From JACPDI01 sp035463475 (GTDB lineage Bacteria > Acidobacteriota > Vicinamibacteria > Vicinamibacterales > 2-12-FULL-66-21): DNA of 64,000 bases. A program made the position numbers and the translations under genes. Within the stretch, counting starts at the first letter, position 1. Each line of letters starts with the position of its first letter. Below, piece by piece: positions 8,489 through 16,570 of this stretch. Under the pieces are notes generated by a model. It worked only from the letters and a program-made list of their open reading frames with translations. It had not been told where the DNA came from and made no database searches. The stretch covers positions 1 to 64,000 of the forward strand of contig DATHTE010000129.1 in assembly GCA_035463475.1 (NCBI GenBank). The letters are read 5' to 3'.

Positions 8489-10918
8489 TCACCGGGACGC
8501 GCGGGTCACCCGAACACCGAACACGCCCGGGACTTCGCTCCCCTCGAGACCCTGGAACCGGACAGTGGCTTTCTCCTTGCCGCGAACCAGGTCGGGCGGA
8601 AGCGGGTACTCGACGTCGAAGAAGCGCGCGACGCTCGACTCCTCGAGGGTCTGTTCGCCGACACGTAGCCCCTCCACGAGCACCTCGAACCGCCGGCGCC
8701 GCCGCTGGTCGCTGTGGTAGGTCACGACGAGCGCCATCGGCTGCGCGGCGTCGATCGGCACGTCGTACGAGAACCAGTTCGTGCTCCGGCGCCCGGGCCG
8801 TCCCTCCACGCGGAGGACAGCCGCGCCCTCTCCTTTCTGGTCGAATCGCGACTCGGAAGCGGCATCGCCGGGCTGCACAAACGCGACCGTCGCCTGCTCG
8901 AGCCGCCGCAGGCGCTCGTGCTCGGCCGCGTCTTCCGCCACTTTCGCGGAGTACTCCGCCGGCGTGAAGAGGTCCCAGTACGCGCCGTAGATTCGCCGGT
9001 GCAGCCTGTAGAACGGCACCAGTTCGACATCGCGCTCGCGACCGGCCCCCTCGGTGCGGAACGCGCCCGGCCGGCCGGGCACGGGTTTGACCCACTCGCC
9101 CACCGGACGGTTCCTTGCCACGAGGGCCGGGACATCCGGCCGCGGCGCCGGCGGCGCGCCGCGCGCCCGCTCCGGCGCCGACCCGAGGTCCCCTGCCAGC
9201 ACGAGCGGCCCCCACATGATTGCCGCGACGCGCTCGTTGTCCGGCGTCGGCTCGAGCCGCAACGACTTCGGCAGGGACACCGCGACGGTGTCTCCCGTCT
9301 TCCACTCGCGCGTCACCTCGACGTAGGAACCGGGGCCTGGGATCGGCCTGATGCTGCCGCCGTTCACGGCCACCCTGAAGCCCTCGCCCGCCCACGAGGG
9401 GCGGCGCAGCGCGATCGTGAACGACCGCGGCGAGGCGAGCGTCAGTGTCAGCGTCGCCGCCTCCCCCTCGGGAAAATCGGTGTCCATCTGGACGCGCGTG
9501 CGCGCGCCCTGCCACTCGGCGGTGGAGGGAACGTACAGATTCACCCAGAGCCGATCCGCCGACTCGTAGTAGATCCCGTCGCCGTGCAGCGCGTGGCTCT
9601 CCATGCCGGTACCGACGCAGCAGGTAAAGCTCCGCATCATGTCCTGATACTCGCGGCGCACACCGCGCCCGACCGGCACCATGTAGCACATGGCGCCGTC
9701 AGAGGGATCGATCGATCCCAGCACGTGATTGAAGAGCGCCCGCTCGTGAAACTCCGCGTACTCGACGTCCGGCCGGAGCGCGAACAGCGCGCGCGTGAGC
9801 TTCAGCATGTTGTACACGTTGCAGCTCTCGGCGGTCCGTCCGTCCACGATGTTGCCCAGCCGCTCCGGTTCGCGGAAGTACTCGTCCTTGCCGTGCCCGC
9901 CGGTCGCGAAGCTGTGATGGCGGGCGACCCGGTCCCAGAAATACGCGGCCGCGACGCCGTCGCCGAGGTCGCCGGTGTACACGAACCGCGCGAGCGACCC
10001 GAGCACCTTCGGCACCTGCGTGTTGCCGTGCAGCCCGGCAAGGGGATCCTCGTGGCGCTTCAACGGATCGAGCACCGCACGGTGCTCGAAGCGGCGTGAC
10101 AGCGCGAGCCAGCGCGAATCGCCGGTGTCGGCATACAGGTCCGCCAGCACTTCGTTCATGCCGCCGAACTCCGTATTCAACATGCGCTGCATCTGCCCGT
10201 CGTCGAGGGGCGCCAGCATGCGTTCGGCCCACCCGGCAAACGCGGTCTCGACGTCCAGCGCCGCGCGGTTCCCGGTGTGGCGGTACGCGTCGCGCAGCCC
10301 GGCGAACGTCTTGTGCAGCGTGTACCACGGCGACCAGAGGCCATTCAGGTCGAAGCTGGCGGACCGGATGTTTCCCTTCGCGACCTCCGCGAACGCCTCC
10401 TTCACGCCCGCCAGCGCCCCCGCGAAGCCGTCGCCATGCTTCGCCTGGACCTCCTGCACCTCCTTGACGATGTAGTCGGCGCGCTCCTTGAAGCGGCGAT
10501 CGCCCGTGGCGGCCCACATGAGGCTGACCGCGGAGAGATAGTGCCCGGCGATGTGCCCCGTGAGGTTTCGGCCGTCGCCGTCCCACCCGCCGTACGGCTC
10601 GGCCCGCGGCTGAAGTCCGGCGCGCTGTCGGTAATACGCGAGCATGCGATCGGGTTCGAGCGCGAGCAGGTACCTGGCGGTGGCATCCTGCGCCGCCTTG
10701 AGCGGCCCGCCCGTCAGGCGCACCGCGGTGAGGGGCAAGGGGCGCGCCGCGGCGGGGGCGACGGGCGCAACCGGGCCGCGCGCGGCGGACGACTGTTCCC
10801 GCGGCTTCGCGGGCTGCGAGGCATCCGGCCGCGCGCCCATCAAGCCTGCGAGCGCGGCGCACGACGACAGGATGCAGAGCGCTGCCCACGCGGGGCGCCG
10901 GATGGAATGGTGCTTCAT
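8489..10918 (-). CDS. second GH127-family (DUF1680) glycosidase, secreted
   Basis: 809 residues from ATG 10918, which starts a signal peptide (MKHHSIRRPAWAALCILSSC, possibly a lipoprotein or Sec signal). Upstream in-frame codons are repeat DNA. The barrel carries NTEFGGMNEVLADLYADTGD, AESCNVYN with Cys366, and the Cys433-Cys434 pair in FTCCVGTGMESHALHG, the positions of the zinc-bound nucleophile in GH127. About 150 C-terminal residues form the beta-rich module common in this DUF1680 subgroup, ending GVFGVRVTRASR. It differs greatly from the other GH127 gene (4385-6838), so the two probably cut different beta-arabinofuranoside linkages. It is convergent with GH51, 27 bp apart. Confidence 0.87.
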   Translation of the reverse strand: MKHHSIRRPAWAALCILSSCAALAGLMGARPDASQPAKPREQSSAARGPVAPVAPAAARPLPLTAVRLTGGPLKAAQDATARYLLALEPDRMLAYYRQRAGLQPRAEPYGGWDGDGRNLTGHIAGHYLSAVSLMWAATGDRRFKERADYIVKEVQEVQAKHGDGFAGALAGVKEAFAEVAKGNIRSASFDLNGLWSPWYTLHKTFAGLRDAYRHTGNRAALDVETAFAGWAERMLAPLDDGQMQRMLNTEFGGMNEVLADLYADTGDSRWLALSRRFEHRAVLDPLKRHEDPLAGLHGNTQVPKVLGSLARFVYTGDLGDGVAAAYFWDRVARHHSFATGGHGKDEYFREPERLGNIVDGRTAESCNVYNMLKLTRALFALRPDVEYAEFHERALFNHVLGSIDPSDGAMCYMVPVGRGVRREYQDMMRSFTCCVGTGMESHALHGDGIYYESADRLWVNLYVPSTAEWQGARTRVQMDTDFPEGEAATLTLTLASPRSFTIALRRPSWAGEGFRVAVNGGSIRPIPGPGSYVEVTREWKTGDTVAVSLPKSLRLEPTPDNERVAAIMWGPLVLAGDLGSAPERARGAPPAPRPDVPALVARNRPVGEWVKPVPGRPGAFRTEGAGRERDVELVPFYRLHRRIYGAYWDLFTPAEYSAKVAEDAAEHERLRRLEQATVAFVQPGDAASESRFDQKGEGAAVLRVEGRPGRRSTNWFSYDVPIDAAQPMALVVTYHSDQRRRRRFEVLVEGLRVGEQTLEESSVARFFDVEYPLPPDLVRGKEKATVRFQGLEGSEVPGVFGVRVTRASR

Positions 10919-10921
10919 GGG

Positions 10922-10977
10922 GTCATGAGTTATGAGTTGTGAGTCATGAGTTGTCAACTTGAAACTCAAAACTCAGC
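10922..10977. repeat. Degenerate heptamer tandem repeat, TCATGAG-like
   Basis: The spacer upstream of the second GH127 gene reads as about four 7-bp units (TCATGAG, TTATGAG, TTGTGAG, TCATGAG) followed by imperfect reversed copies (AAACTCAAAACTCAG). Composition differs sharply from the GC-rich surroundings. Confidence 0.7.
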
Positions 10978-10996
10978 CCCTACAACCTGACCGGGC

Positions 10997-13363
10997 TCAA
11001 GACTCAGAACGCACAACTGACGGGACCTCGAACGGCGACGTCGTTTCGCTCCAGTCCTCGTGCTCGGTTCGCGAGATGATCTCGTCCTGCAGCTCGACCG
11101 GGAGGTCGCAGAAGTAGTCGCTGTAGCCCGCGACGCGCACGATGAGCCCACGGTGCCCGTCGGGATGCGCCTGCGCGGCGCGCAGCGTGGCGGCGTTCAC
11201 GACGTTGAACTGGACGTGGTGCCCGTCCATCCGGAAGTACGCGCGCACCAGCTGCATCAGCCGCTCGATCCCCTCGTCACCCGCGAGGAGCGGCGGCGAG
11301 AACTTCATGTTCAGCAGCGTGCCGCCCGTGCGGAGGTGGTCCATCTTGGCGGCGGACCGGAACACCGCCGTCGGCCCGAGCCGATCGGCCCCCTGCACGG
11401 GAGAGATCCCCTCGGATAGCGGCTGCCCCGCCAGGCGGCCGTCAGGCGTCGCGCCCGTGACGGATCCGAAGTAGATGTGCGACGTAGTCGGCAGCATCTG
11501 GATGCGGTACCGCCCGTGGCGCGCGGCCGGCCGGCCGTCCACGGCCCGGAAGAAGCTCTCGAACACGCGCCGCATGATGGTGTCGGCCCTGGAATCGTCG
11601 GTGCCGTACTTGGGCGTTTTCCGGAGCAACCGCGCGCGCAGCGCCGCGTCGCCGGCGAATTCGCGGTCGAGCGCGGCCACGAGGTCGGCCAGCGCGAGGC
11701 GGCGCTCGTCGAACACCACCGCCTGCACCGCGGCGAGGCTGTCGGTGATCGTGCCGATGCCCACGCCCTGGATGTACGTGTTGTTGTACCGCGCCCCTCC
11801 GGCGTTGTAGTCGCGGCCGTTCCGGATGCAGTCGTCGATCAGCACGGAGAGGAACGGCGCCGGCATGAGGCGCGCGTACATCTGCGCGATCAGCTCGTTG
11901 CCGCGGATCTTCACGTCCACGATCTCGCGCAGTTTCTGCTCGAAGGCGGAGAACAGCTCGTCGAACGTGCGGAACCGTTCAGGACGATCGTGCAGGACGA
12001 GCGTGAGGATCTTCGGCAGGTTCAGGTAGCCGGTCAGGATGTAGGCTTCCTTGCCGAACGCGCCAACCTCGACGCACCCCGAACAGCCGCCTTCACGCGC
12101 GTCCTCGAGCGTCTTCCCCTGCCGGAGCTGCTCCTCGACGACCGCGTCGGCGTTGAACAGCGACGGGAAGCCGTACCCCTTGCGGATCACCCGGAGCGCA
12201 TGCCTGACCACTTCGTCCGGCGTCCTGCGCGAGATCTGCATGTTGCTGCTCGGCTGGAGCAGGTGCATGTCGTCGATGATGTCGAGCAGCAGGTGCGTCA
12301 CCGCGTTCGCCCCGCTGCTGCCGTCGCGCAGCAGGCCCGCGAGGTTGATGTTCGCGAAGTCCGTGTACGTGCCGCTCTCCGCCGCCGTGACGCCGACTTT
12401 CGGCGGGGCCGGATGGTTGTTGAACTTGATGAAGAAGCACTCGAGGAGCTCGCGCGCGTCCCCGGCCGTGAGTGTCCCATCGGCGAGCCCGCGGTCGTAG
12501 AACGGCGCGAGGTGCTGGTCGAGATGGCCAGGGTTGAACGCGTCCCAGCCGTTCAGTTCCGTGATGACGGCGAGGTGGCAGAACCAGTACGCCTGCAGCG
12601 CCTCCCAGAAATCGCGCGGCGCGTGCGCCGGCACGCGGCGGCAGACTTCGGCGATCCGCCGGAGCTCCGTCACGCGCGTCTCGTCGCGCTCCCCGTCCGC
12701 CAACCGGTCGGCCGCCTTCGCGTGCCGCTCGGCGAAGAGCATCACCGCGTCGCACGCGATCGCCATCGCGTTCAGCGCCTCGCTCTTCTCCCAGGCCCCG
12801 GCGTCGCCGGCGAAGTCGAGCGATCGGAGGGAGTCGTGGATCTCCGCCTTGAAGGCCGTCAGGCCGCTCGAGTAGATCTTCCCGTCGAGGACGGTGTGCC
12901 CGGGAGCGCGCTGTTCCATGAACTCCGTGAACAGCCCCGCGCGATACGCCGCGTGCCACTCGGGCGGCAGCGCATCGAAGATTCGGTCGCGCAGCGCGCG
13001 CCCTCGCCAGTACGGAATGACGACCTGCTCATACTGGGCCATGACCTCCTCTGACACGCGATAGGAGGTCTTCGGGCGATCGTTCAGAATCCGCAGGTCG
13101 TCGAGGCTGTGGCAGGTCAGCTCCGGGAACGTGGGCACCGCCTTGGGCGCGGGGCCGCGCTCGCCGACGATGAGCTCGGACGTGCCGATGTAGACGGTCT
13201 TTCGCTCGCACAGGTGCTTGAACACCAGGGCGCGCATCACGGGAACGGAGTAGCGTCCCTCGTGCTCGCGACAGAACTCCGTCAAGAGCAGCGCGCGCTC
13301 CGCCGACACGTGGGGGACGCTGTCGAGACTCGCGCGCCTCAGCGCCTCGGTCCGGGGATTCAT
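10997..13363 (-). CDS. hypD: glycyl-radical enzyme, probable trans-4-hydroxy-L-proline dehydratase
   Basis: 788 residues from ATG 13363, almost the length of the characterised clostridial enzyme (not to be confused with hydrogenase maturation HypD). The catalytic Cys430 and Glu432 lie in GCSGCVEVGAFGKEAY and the glycyl-radical Gly746 in RVAGYSDYF. Segments such as FTEFMEQRAPGHTV, KFNNHPAPPKVGVT and QPSSNMQIS match, from memory, the hydroxyproline dehydratase rather than pyruvate formate-lyase or choline lyase. The enzyme converts trans-4-hydroxy-L-proline to pyrroline-5-carboxylate under anoxic conditions, giving proline after reduction. The activase gene ends one base upstream. Glycerol or diol dehydratase is a less likely alternative. 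Confidence 0.82.
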   Translation of the reverse strand: MNPRTEALRRASLDSVPHVSAERALLLTEFCREHEGRYSVPVMRALVFKHLCERKTVYIGTSELIVGERGPAPKAVPTFPELTCHSLDDLRILNDRPKTSYRVSEEVMAQYEQVVIPYWRGRALRDRIFDALPPEWHAAYRAGLFTEFMEQRAPGHTVLDGKIYSSGLTAFKAEIHDSLRSLDFAGDAGAWEKSEALNAMAIACDAVMLFAERHAKAADRLADGERDETRVTELRRIAEVCRRVPAHAPRDFWEALQAYWFCHLAVITELNGWDAFNPGHLDQHLAPFYDRGLADGTLTAGDARELLECFFIKFNNHPAPPKVGVTAAESGTYTDFANINLAGLLRDGSSGANAVTHLLLDIIDDMHLLQPSSNMQISRRTPDEVVRHALRVIRKGYGFPSLFNADAVVEEQLRQGKTLEDAREGGCSGCVEVGAFGKEAYILTGYLNLPKILTLVLHDRPERFRTFDELFSAFEQKLREIVDVKIRGNELIAQMYARLMPAPFLSVLIDDCIRNGRDYNAGGARYNNTYIQGVGIGTITDSLAAVQAVVFDERRLALADLVAALDREFAGDAALRARLLRKTPKYGTDDSRADTIMRRVFESFFRAVDGRPAARHGRYRIQMLPTTSHIYFGSVTGATPDGRLAGQPLSEGISPVQGADRLGPTAVFRSAAKMDHLRTGGTLLNMKFSPPLLAGDEGIERLMQLVRAYFRMDGHHVQFNVVNAATLRAAQAHPDGHRGLIVRVAGYSDYFCDLPVELQDEIISRTEHEDWSETTSPFEVPSVVRSES

Positions 13364-13364
13364 G

Positions 13365-14273
13365 TCAGCCTCCGACGCGCGCGTCCATCCCCTGCGCGCG
13401 GAAAATCGCCGCGAGCGCTTCCATCCGCCCGGGCGAGGGGGGCGCGACGCGGTCGAGCGCGTACGCGCGGCCCAGGCGCCTGAACTTGCCCGACCCCGTC
13501 GCGTGATACGGCAGCAGGTTGACCCGTCGTATCGCCGGGTTGACCGACAGGTCGCGCGCGACCCTGGCCAGCGCGATCTCGTCGTCGGTGAACGCGGGGA
13601 CGATTGGAACGCGAAGCCAGACGGTGGCCCCCGCCGCGCCGAGCGCATCGAGGTTGCGCAGGATCGGTTCGAGCGGGATCCCGACCACGTCACGGTGCCG
13701 GGCCGGATCGAGCACCTTCACGTCGTACAGGAAGAGATCCACGAGCGGCGCGATCTCGAGCAGGAGCTTGCGCGACGTGAAGCCGCACGTGTCGAGCGCG
13801 GTCGACAGCCCCTCCTCCTTCGACGCCTGCAGCAGGGCGCCGAGGAACGCCGGCTGCGCGAACGGCTCGCCGCCGGAGAAGGTCACGCCGCCCCCCGACT
13901 CCTCGTAGAACACGCGGTCGCGCGCGAGGATCTCAACCACCTCGCTCGCGCGCATCATGCGGCCCGCGAGCTGTCGCGCGTCCGCCGGGCACGCCTCCGC
14001 GCACGCGCCGCACGCGATGCAACGCGCGGGGTCCGTACCGGAGCGGCACACCTCGCGGCACGTGCCGCAGGAGACGCAGCGCTCTGGAAATGTCAGCAGC
14101 TCGGGACGCGAAGACTGGCTTTCGGGATTGTGGCACCAGGGGCACCGCGCCGGGCAGCCCTTGAGGAACACGGTGGTCCGGATGCCGGGGCCGTCATGGA
14201 CGGAAAACCGCTGGATGTTGAACACCCGGCCCGCAGGCGTGCCGGCGTGTTCCGGGGCCGGAAGCGGGGACAT
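13365..14273 (-). CDS. hypE: glycyl-radical enzyme activating protein (radical SAM)
   Basis: About 302 residues from ATG 14273 (an ATG at 14306 is also in frame; the shorter form fits the family N-terminus). GCPARCPWCHNPE supplies the CX3CX2C that binds the radical-SAM cluster. It is followed by the two ferredoxin-like clusters CVSCGTCREVC and CIACGACAEACP typical of activases for dehydratase-type glycyl-radical enzymes. The protein uses SAM to place a radical on the partner's glycine. Partner gene hypD begins two bases after this gene ends, so the two are clearly co-transcribed. FSVHDGPGIRTTVFLKG is the family's N-terminal signature. Confidence 0.93.
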   Translation of the reverse strand: MSPLPAPEHAGTPAGRVFNIQRFSVHDGPGIRTTVFLKGCPARCPWCHNPESQSSRPELLTFPERCVSCGTCREVCRSGTDPARCIACGACAEACPADARQLAGRMMRASEVVEILARDRVFYEESGGGVTFSGGEPFAQPAFLGALLQASKEEGLSTALDTCGFTSRKLLLEIAPLVDLFLYDVKVLDPARHRDVVGIPLEPILRNLDALGAAGATVWLRVPIVPAFTDDEIALARVARDLSVNPAIRRVNLLPYHATGSGKFRRLGRAYALDRVAPPSPGRMEALAAIFRAQGMDARVGG

Positions 14274-14346
14274 TGGCGGAAATCCGGCAGCAGCGCCGGT
14301 AAACAATGTTGTGGTGCAAGGGCGCTGCCGACGGCAGTCCGAGAGT

Positions 14347-15138
14347 TCAGAGAATGCTGCGTATCAGGCCGCCATCGACCTGCACGGTCGCGCCCGTGAC
14401 GTACCGGGCCGCGTCGGAGAGCAGGAAGGCGGCGACGCGGCCGAACTCGCCGGGGTCGCCGTACCGGCCGGCCGGGATCGTGGCGATCGCGCGCGCCTTC
14501 TGCTCCTCGGGCGACACCCCCGCCCGCTTCGCGTTGATCCCATCGAGCTGGCGCAGGCGATCCGTGTCGATGCGTCCGGGAATCACCTGGTTCACGCGGA
14601 TGTTCTTCGGCGCGAGCTCCAGCGCGAGCGTCTTCGCGAGCGCCGAGACCGAGGCGCGCATCACCGTCGACAGACCGAGATTGGGGATGGGTTCCTTCAC
14701 CGACGAGGAGGTGGACACCAGGATCGCGCCGCCGCCGCGCCGCTCCATCGACGGGAGCACCGCGCGCACCATCCGGATGACGCTGAAAAGCAGCAGGCGC
14801 GACGCGTCTTCCCACGCCGCGTCGTCGAACGCGATCGCGGGCCCGGCGGGCGGCCCGCCGGAGTTGGTAAAGAGGAGATCGATGCCGCCGAATCGCTGCT
14901 CGGTCAGCGCGGTCCAGCGGCGAATGTCGTCTGGCGAGCGGACGTCACACTGTGTGGAGAGGAGTTCCGCGCCGGCGGATTGCGAGAGCGCCTCCGCCGC
15001 GGCCGTAATGGACGCCTGGCGGCTCGACGACATCGACACCCGCGCGCCATCCTCGGCGAGCGCGCGCGCGACGGCGAGGCCGAGCCCGCGGCTCGCCCCC
15101 GCGACCATCGCGACTTTTCCTTCCAGACCGAGGTCCAC
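14347..15138 (-). CDS. SDR-family oxidoreductase with atypical active site
   Basis: 263 residues with a Rossmann N-terminus (VAGASRGLGLAVARALAEDG) and the FTNSGGP segment of short-chain dehydrogenases. The usual Tyr-X3-Lys pair is absent: the aligned stretch reads LGLSTVMRASVSALAK, giving Ser and Arg. A subgroup of FabG-like SDRs with such a non-canonical tetrad is known, so this is probably a natural subgroup member and not decay. The substrate is unknown. It lies upstream of and co-directional with the activase (73 bp from its ATG 14273), possibly the first gene of the hydroxyproline unit. Confidence 0.8.
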   Translation of the reverse strand: MDLGLEGKVAMVAGASRGLGLAVARALAEDGARVSMSSSRQASITAAAEALSQSAGAELLSTQCDVRSPDDIRRWTALTEQRFGGIDLLFTNSGGPPAGPAIAFDDAAWEDASRLLLFSVIRMVRAVLPSMERRGGGAILVSTSSSVKEPIPNLGLSTVMRASVSALAKTLALELAPKNIRVNQVIPGRIDTDRLRQLDGINAKRAGVSPEEQKARAIATIPAGRYGDPGEFGRVAAFLLSDAARYVTGATVQVDGGLIRSIL

Positions 15139-15145
15139 GCGTGCC

Positions 15146-15181
15146 GCTCCCGTTGCGGCAACAGACTACCGCAACGGGAGC
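15146..15181 (-). terminator. Strong hairpin downstream of the small secreted-protein gene
   Basis: GCTCCCGTTGCGG (15146-15158) and CCGCAACGGGAGC (15169-15181) are perfect 13-bp complements around a 10-base loop. The hairpin lies directly after the stop of the leftward gene ending at 15190 and before the SDR start at 15138. There is no U-tract, so factor-assisted termination or RNA stabilisation is possible. Confidence 0.6.
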
Positions 15182-15189
15182 CGCGTGTG

Positions 15190-15690
15190 TCAGCCCAGGA
15201 TGCCCAGAATCTGATTCAGGAGCCGCGAGAGCCCGCCAGGGTTGTCGAGCAGCCCCGCCACGCTGCACAGCAGGTTGCCGAGCAGGTTGCCAGGACCGGA
15301 TTCGGCGGTGATATCGAGAACGATCCGACTCAGATCGACGTTCAGTCCGAGCAGATCGAGGCTCAGCGGGCCGAGATCGAGGTGCAGGATGTCGCAGGTC
15401 GCCTGCGCGACGCTGACCGGTAGCGAGACGTTGCGCACGACGCTCGAGACGGCGCCGGCCGTGTCGGTGACCGTGCCCGTAAGCGTACCGACGGCGTTGA
15501 CCTGTCCATTCTGCGCGACGAAACGCTGAAGATCGAACGTGCCATTGAACGTCGCGCCGCCGCCGCTGCCGACGATCGGGATCGTCAGCGATGACGTGGT
15601 CCCGATGCCGCCGCCCTGCTGCGCGAGCGCAACGGCAGGTGCCGCGCATATCGATGCGGCGGCGAGCATACTGAGCAGAATCTTCTTCAC
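15190..15690 (-). CDS. small secreted protein of unknown function
   Basis: I place the start at GTG 15690: AGGAGG lies 9 bases upstream, and the longer frame from GTG 15708 would begin inside that ribosome site. The 166-residue product has a Sec signal peptide (MKKILLSMLAAASICAAPAVALAQ). The mature part is low in charge and has two Cys (ATCDIL, NLLCSV) and a leucine-rich C-terminus with DLGPLSLDLLGLNVDL and LLGNLLCSVAGLLD. I have the impression of similar uncharacterised proteins in acidobacteria and actinobacteria. No enzymatic motif is visible. Two Cys could form one disulfide. Confidence 0.75.
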   Translation of the reverse strand: MKKILLSMLAAASICAAPAVALAQQGGGIGTTSSLTIPIVGSGGGATFNGTFDLQRFVAQNGQVNAVGTLTGTVTDTAGAVSSVVRNVSLPVSVAQATCDILHLDLGPLSLDLLGLNVDLSRIVLDITAESGPGNLLGNLLCSVAGLLDNPGGLSRLLNQILGILG

Positions 15691-16168
15691 GATCGTGTCC
15701 CTCCTCACATCATCTGTTTCCCAGAGCGCGTCGCAGCCGCGCGTTCTATGTGACCGGGTACGTGTCCTGCCAAAGTGATGCCGCGCGGGCGGCGAGCGGA
15801 GCTATTCGCTGGCGACCGGGACCGCTTCCGGCGAGCCCTGCCGGACGGCCTCGTAAAGAAACCGCTCGTGCGATCTGCGATCTGATGAAGACGGCGGCGG
15901 GCGTGCCCGCGGCGCGGAGGCGGCCGCTCGGAACGGACACGCCGTGGTAGCGCCGGAACTGTCGCGCGAAGCGGCGGGATCCCGGAGCCCGACCCTGGGC
16001 CATCGCCTCGCCGGCGCTCAGGAACGTGCGCTCCAGCAGGAGGCGTGCGCTCAAGCAGGAGGCGCGCGCTCCAGCCAGGAGGCGCGCGCTCCACGCGCGG
16101 GGCGTGGAGGTCATGCTTGAGCGGTCAATAATGGCTTGCGTATCCAGTCAAGCATCTGGTAACCTGCG
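15691..16168. other. Intergenic region without a convincing gene
   Basis: About 480 bp. A leftward frame of about 120 codons (15746-16114) contains FARQFRRYHGVSVPS, reminiscent of the end of an AraC-type DNA-binding domain, but the flanking homology seems to need frameshifts. The right half holds a 19-bp tandem repeat (see 16035-16092). The leader of the secreted-protein gene is at the left end. Confidence 0.5.
16035..16092. repeat. Tandem repeat, three units of about 19 bp
   Basis: Three consecutive units of the form AGCAGGAGGCGCGCGCTCC occur at 16035-16053, 16054-16072 and 16073-16092. The first has two substitutions and the last one inserted base. Another partial unit (GTGCGCTCC) precedes them. 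Confidence 0.8.
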
Positions 16169-16495
16169 ATGATGGCGCGCTCGCGACGCCCGGTGCCCGT
16201 CGTGACCCTCGACGTCCTGCGCAAGTGCCTGGCGTGCGAGTGGGAGGAGCGCCGCCGCGAGCCGGAGCCGACCGATGCCATCGGGCCGTCGTGCGGCCGG
16301 TGCGGCGCGCCGTCGGAGCGCGTCGCCATCCTGGGCCGCGAGGTCGAGATGCCGGGGCGCAATCCCCACGCCGCGGCGCTCGGCCGGCTCGGCGGCCTCA
16401 AAGGGGGGCCCGCGCGCGCCGCCGCCCTGACCCCTCGCCGCCGGCGCGAGATCGCCCTGGCCGCGGCCCGCGCACGCTGGCGCCGCCGGAAGTGA
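16169..16495 (+). CDS. small basic protein with zinc-ribbon-like cysteines
   Basis: 108 residues. The N-terminal half has CLACEWEER and CGRCGAP, spaced like a two-knuckle zinc ribbon. The C-terminal half is an Ala/Arg-rich helical motif, ALGRLGGLKGGPARAAAL followed by TPRRRREIALAAARARW, which I have the impression occurs in other uncharacterised small proteins. The combination suggests nucleic-acid binding, but that is inference. ATGs at 16169 and 16172 are both possible. There is no obvious operon partner; the metallo-beta-lactamase gene starts 76 bp downstream. Confidence 0.65.
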   Translation: MMARSRRPVPVVTLDVLRKCLACEWEERRREPEPTDAIGPSCGRCGAPSERVAILGREVEMPGRNPHAAALGRLGGLKGGPARAAALTPRRRREIALAAARARWRRRK

Positions 16496-16570
16496 CCGCC
16501 GGCATCAAGCCGGGTTCCCATCCCGCGGGCTCACGGATTATCCTCTCCGTCCCAGTTGAGGAGGTCCCTG

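Noticed and set aside
15746..16114. AraC-family gene remnant (FARQFRRYHGVSVPS)
   Set aside because: Only about 15 residues look similar and the rest would require two frameshifts. Evidence is too weak to call it a pseudogene.
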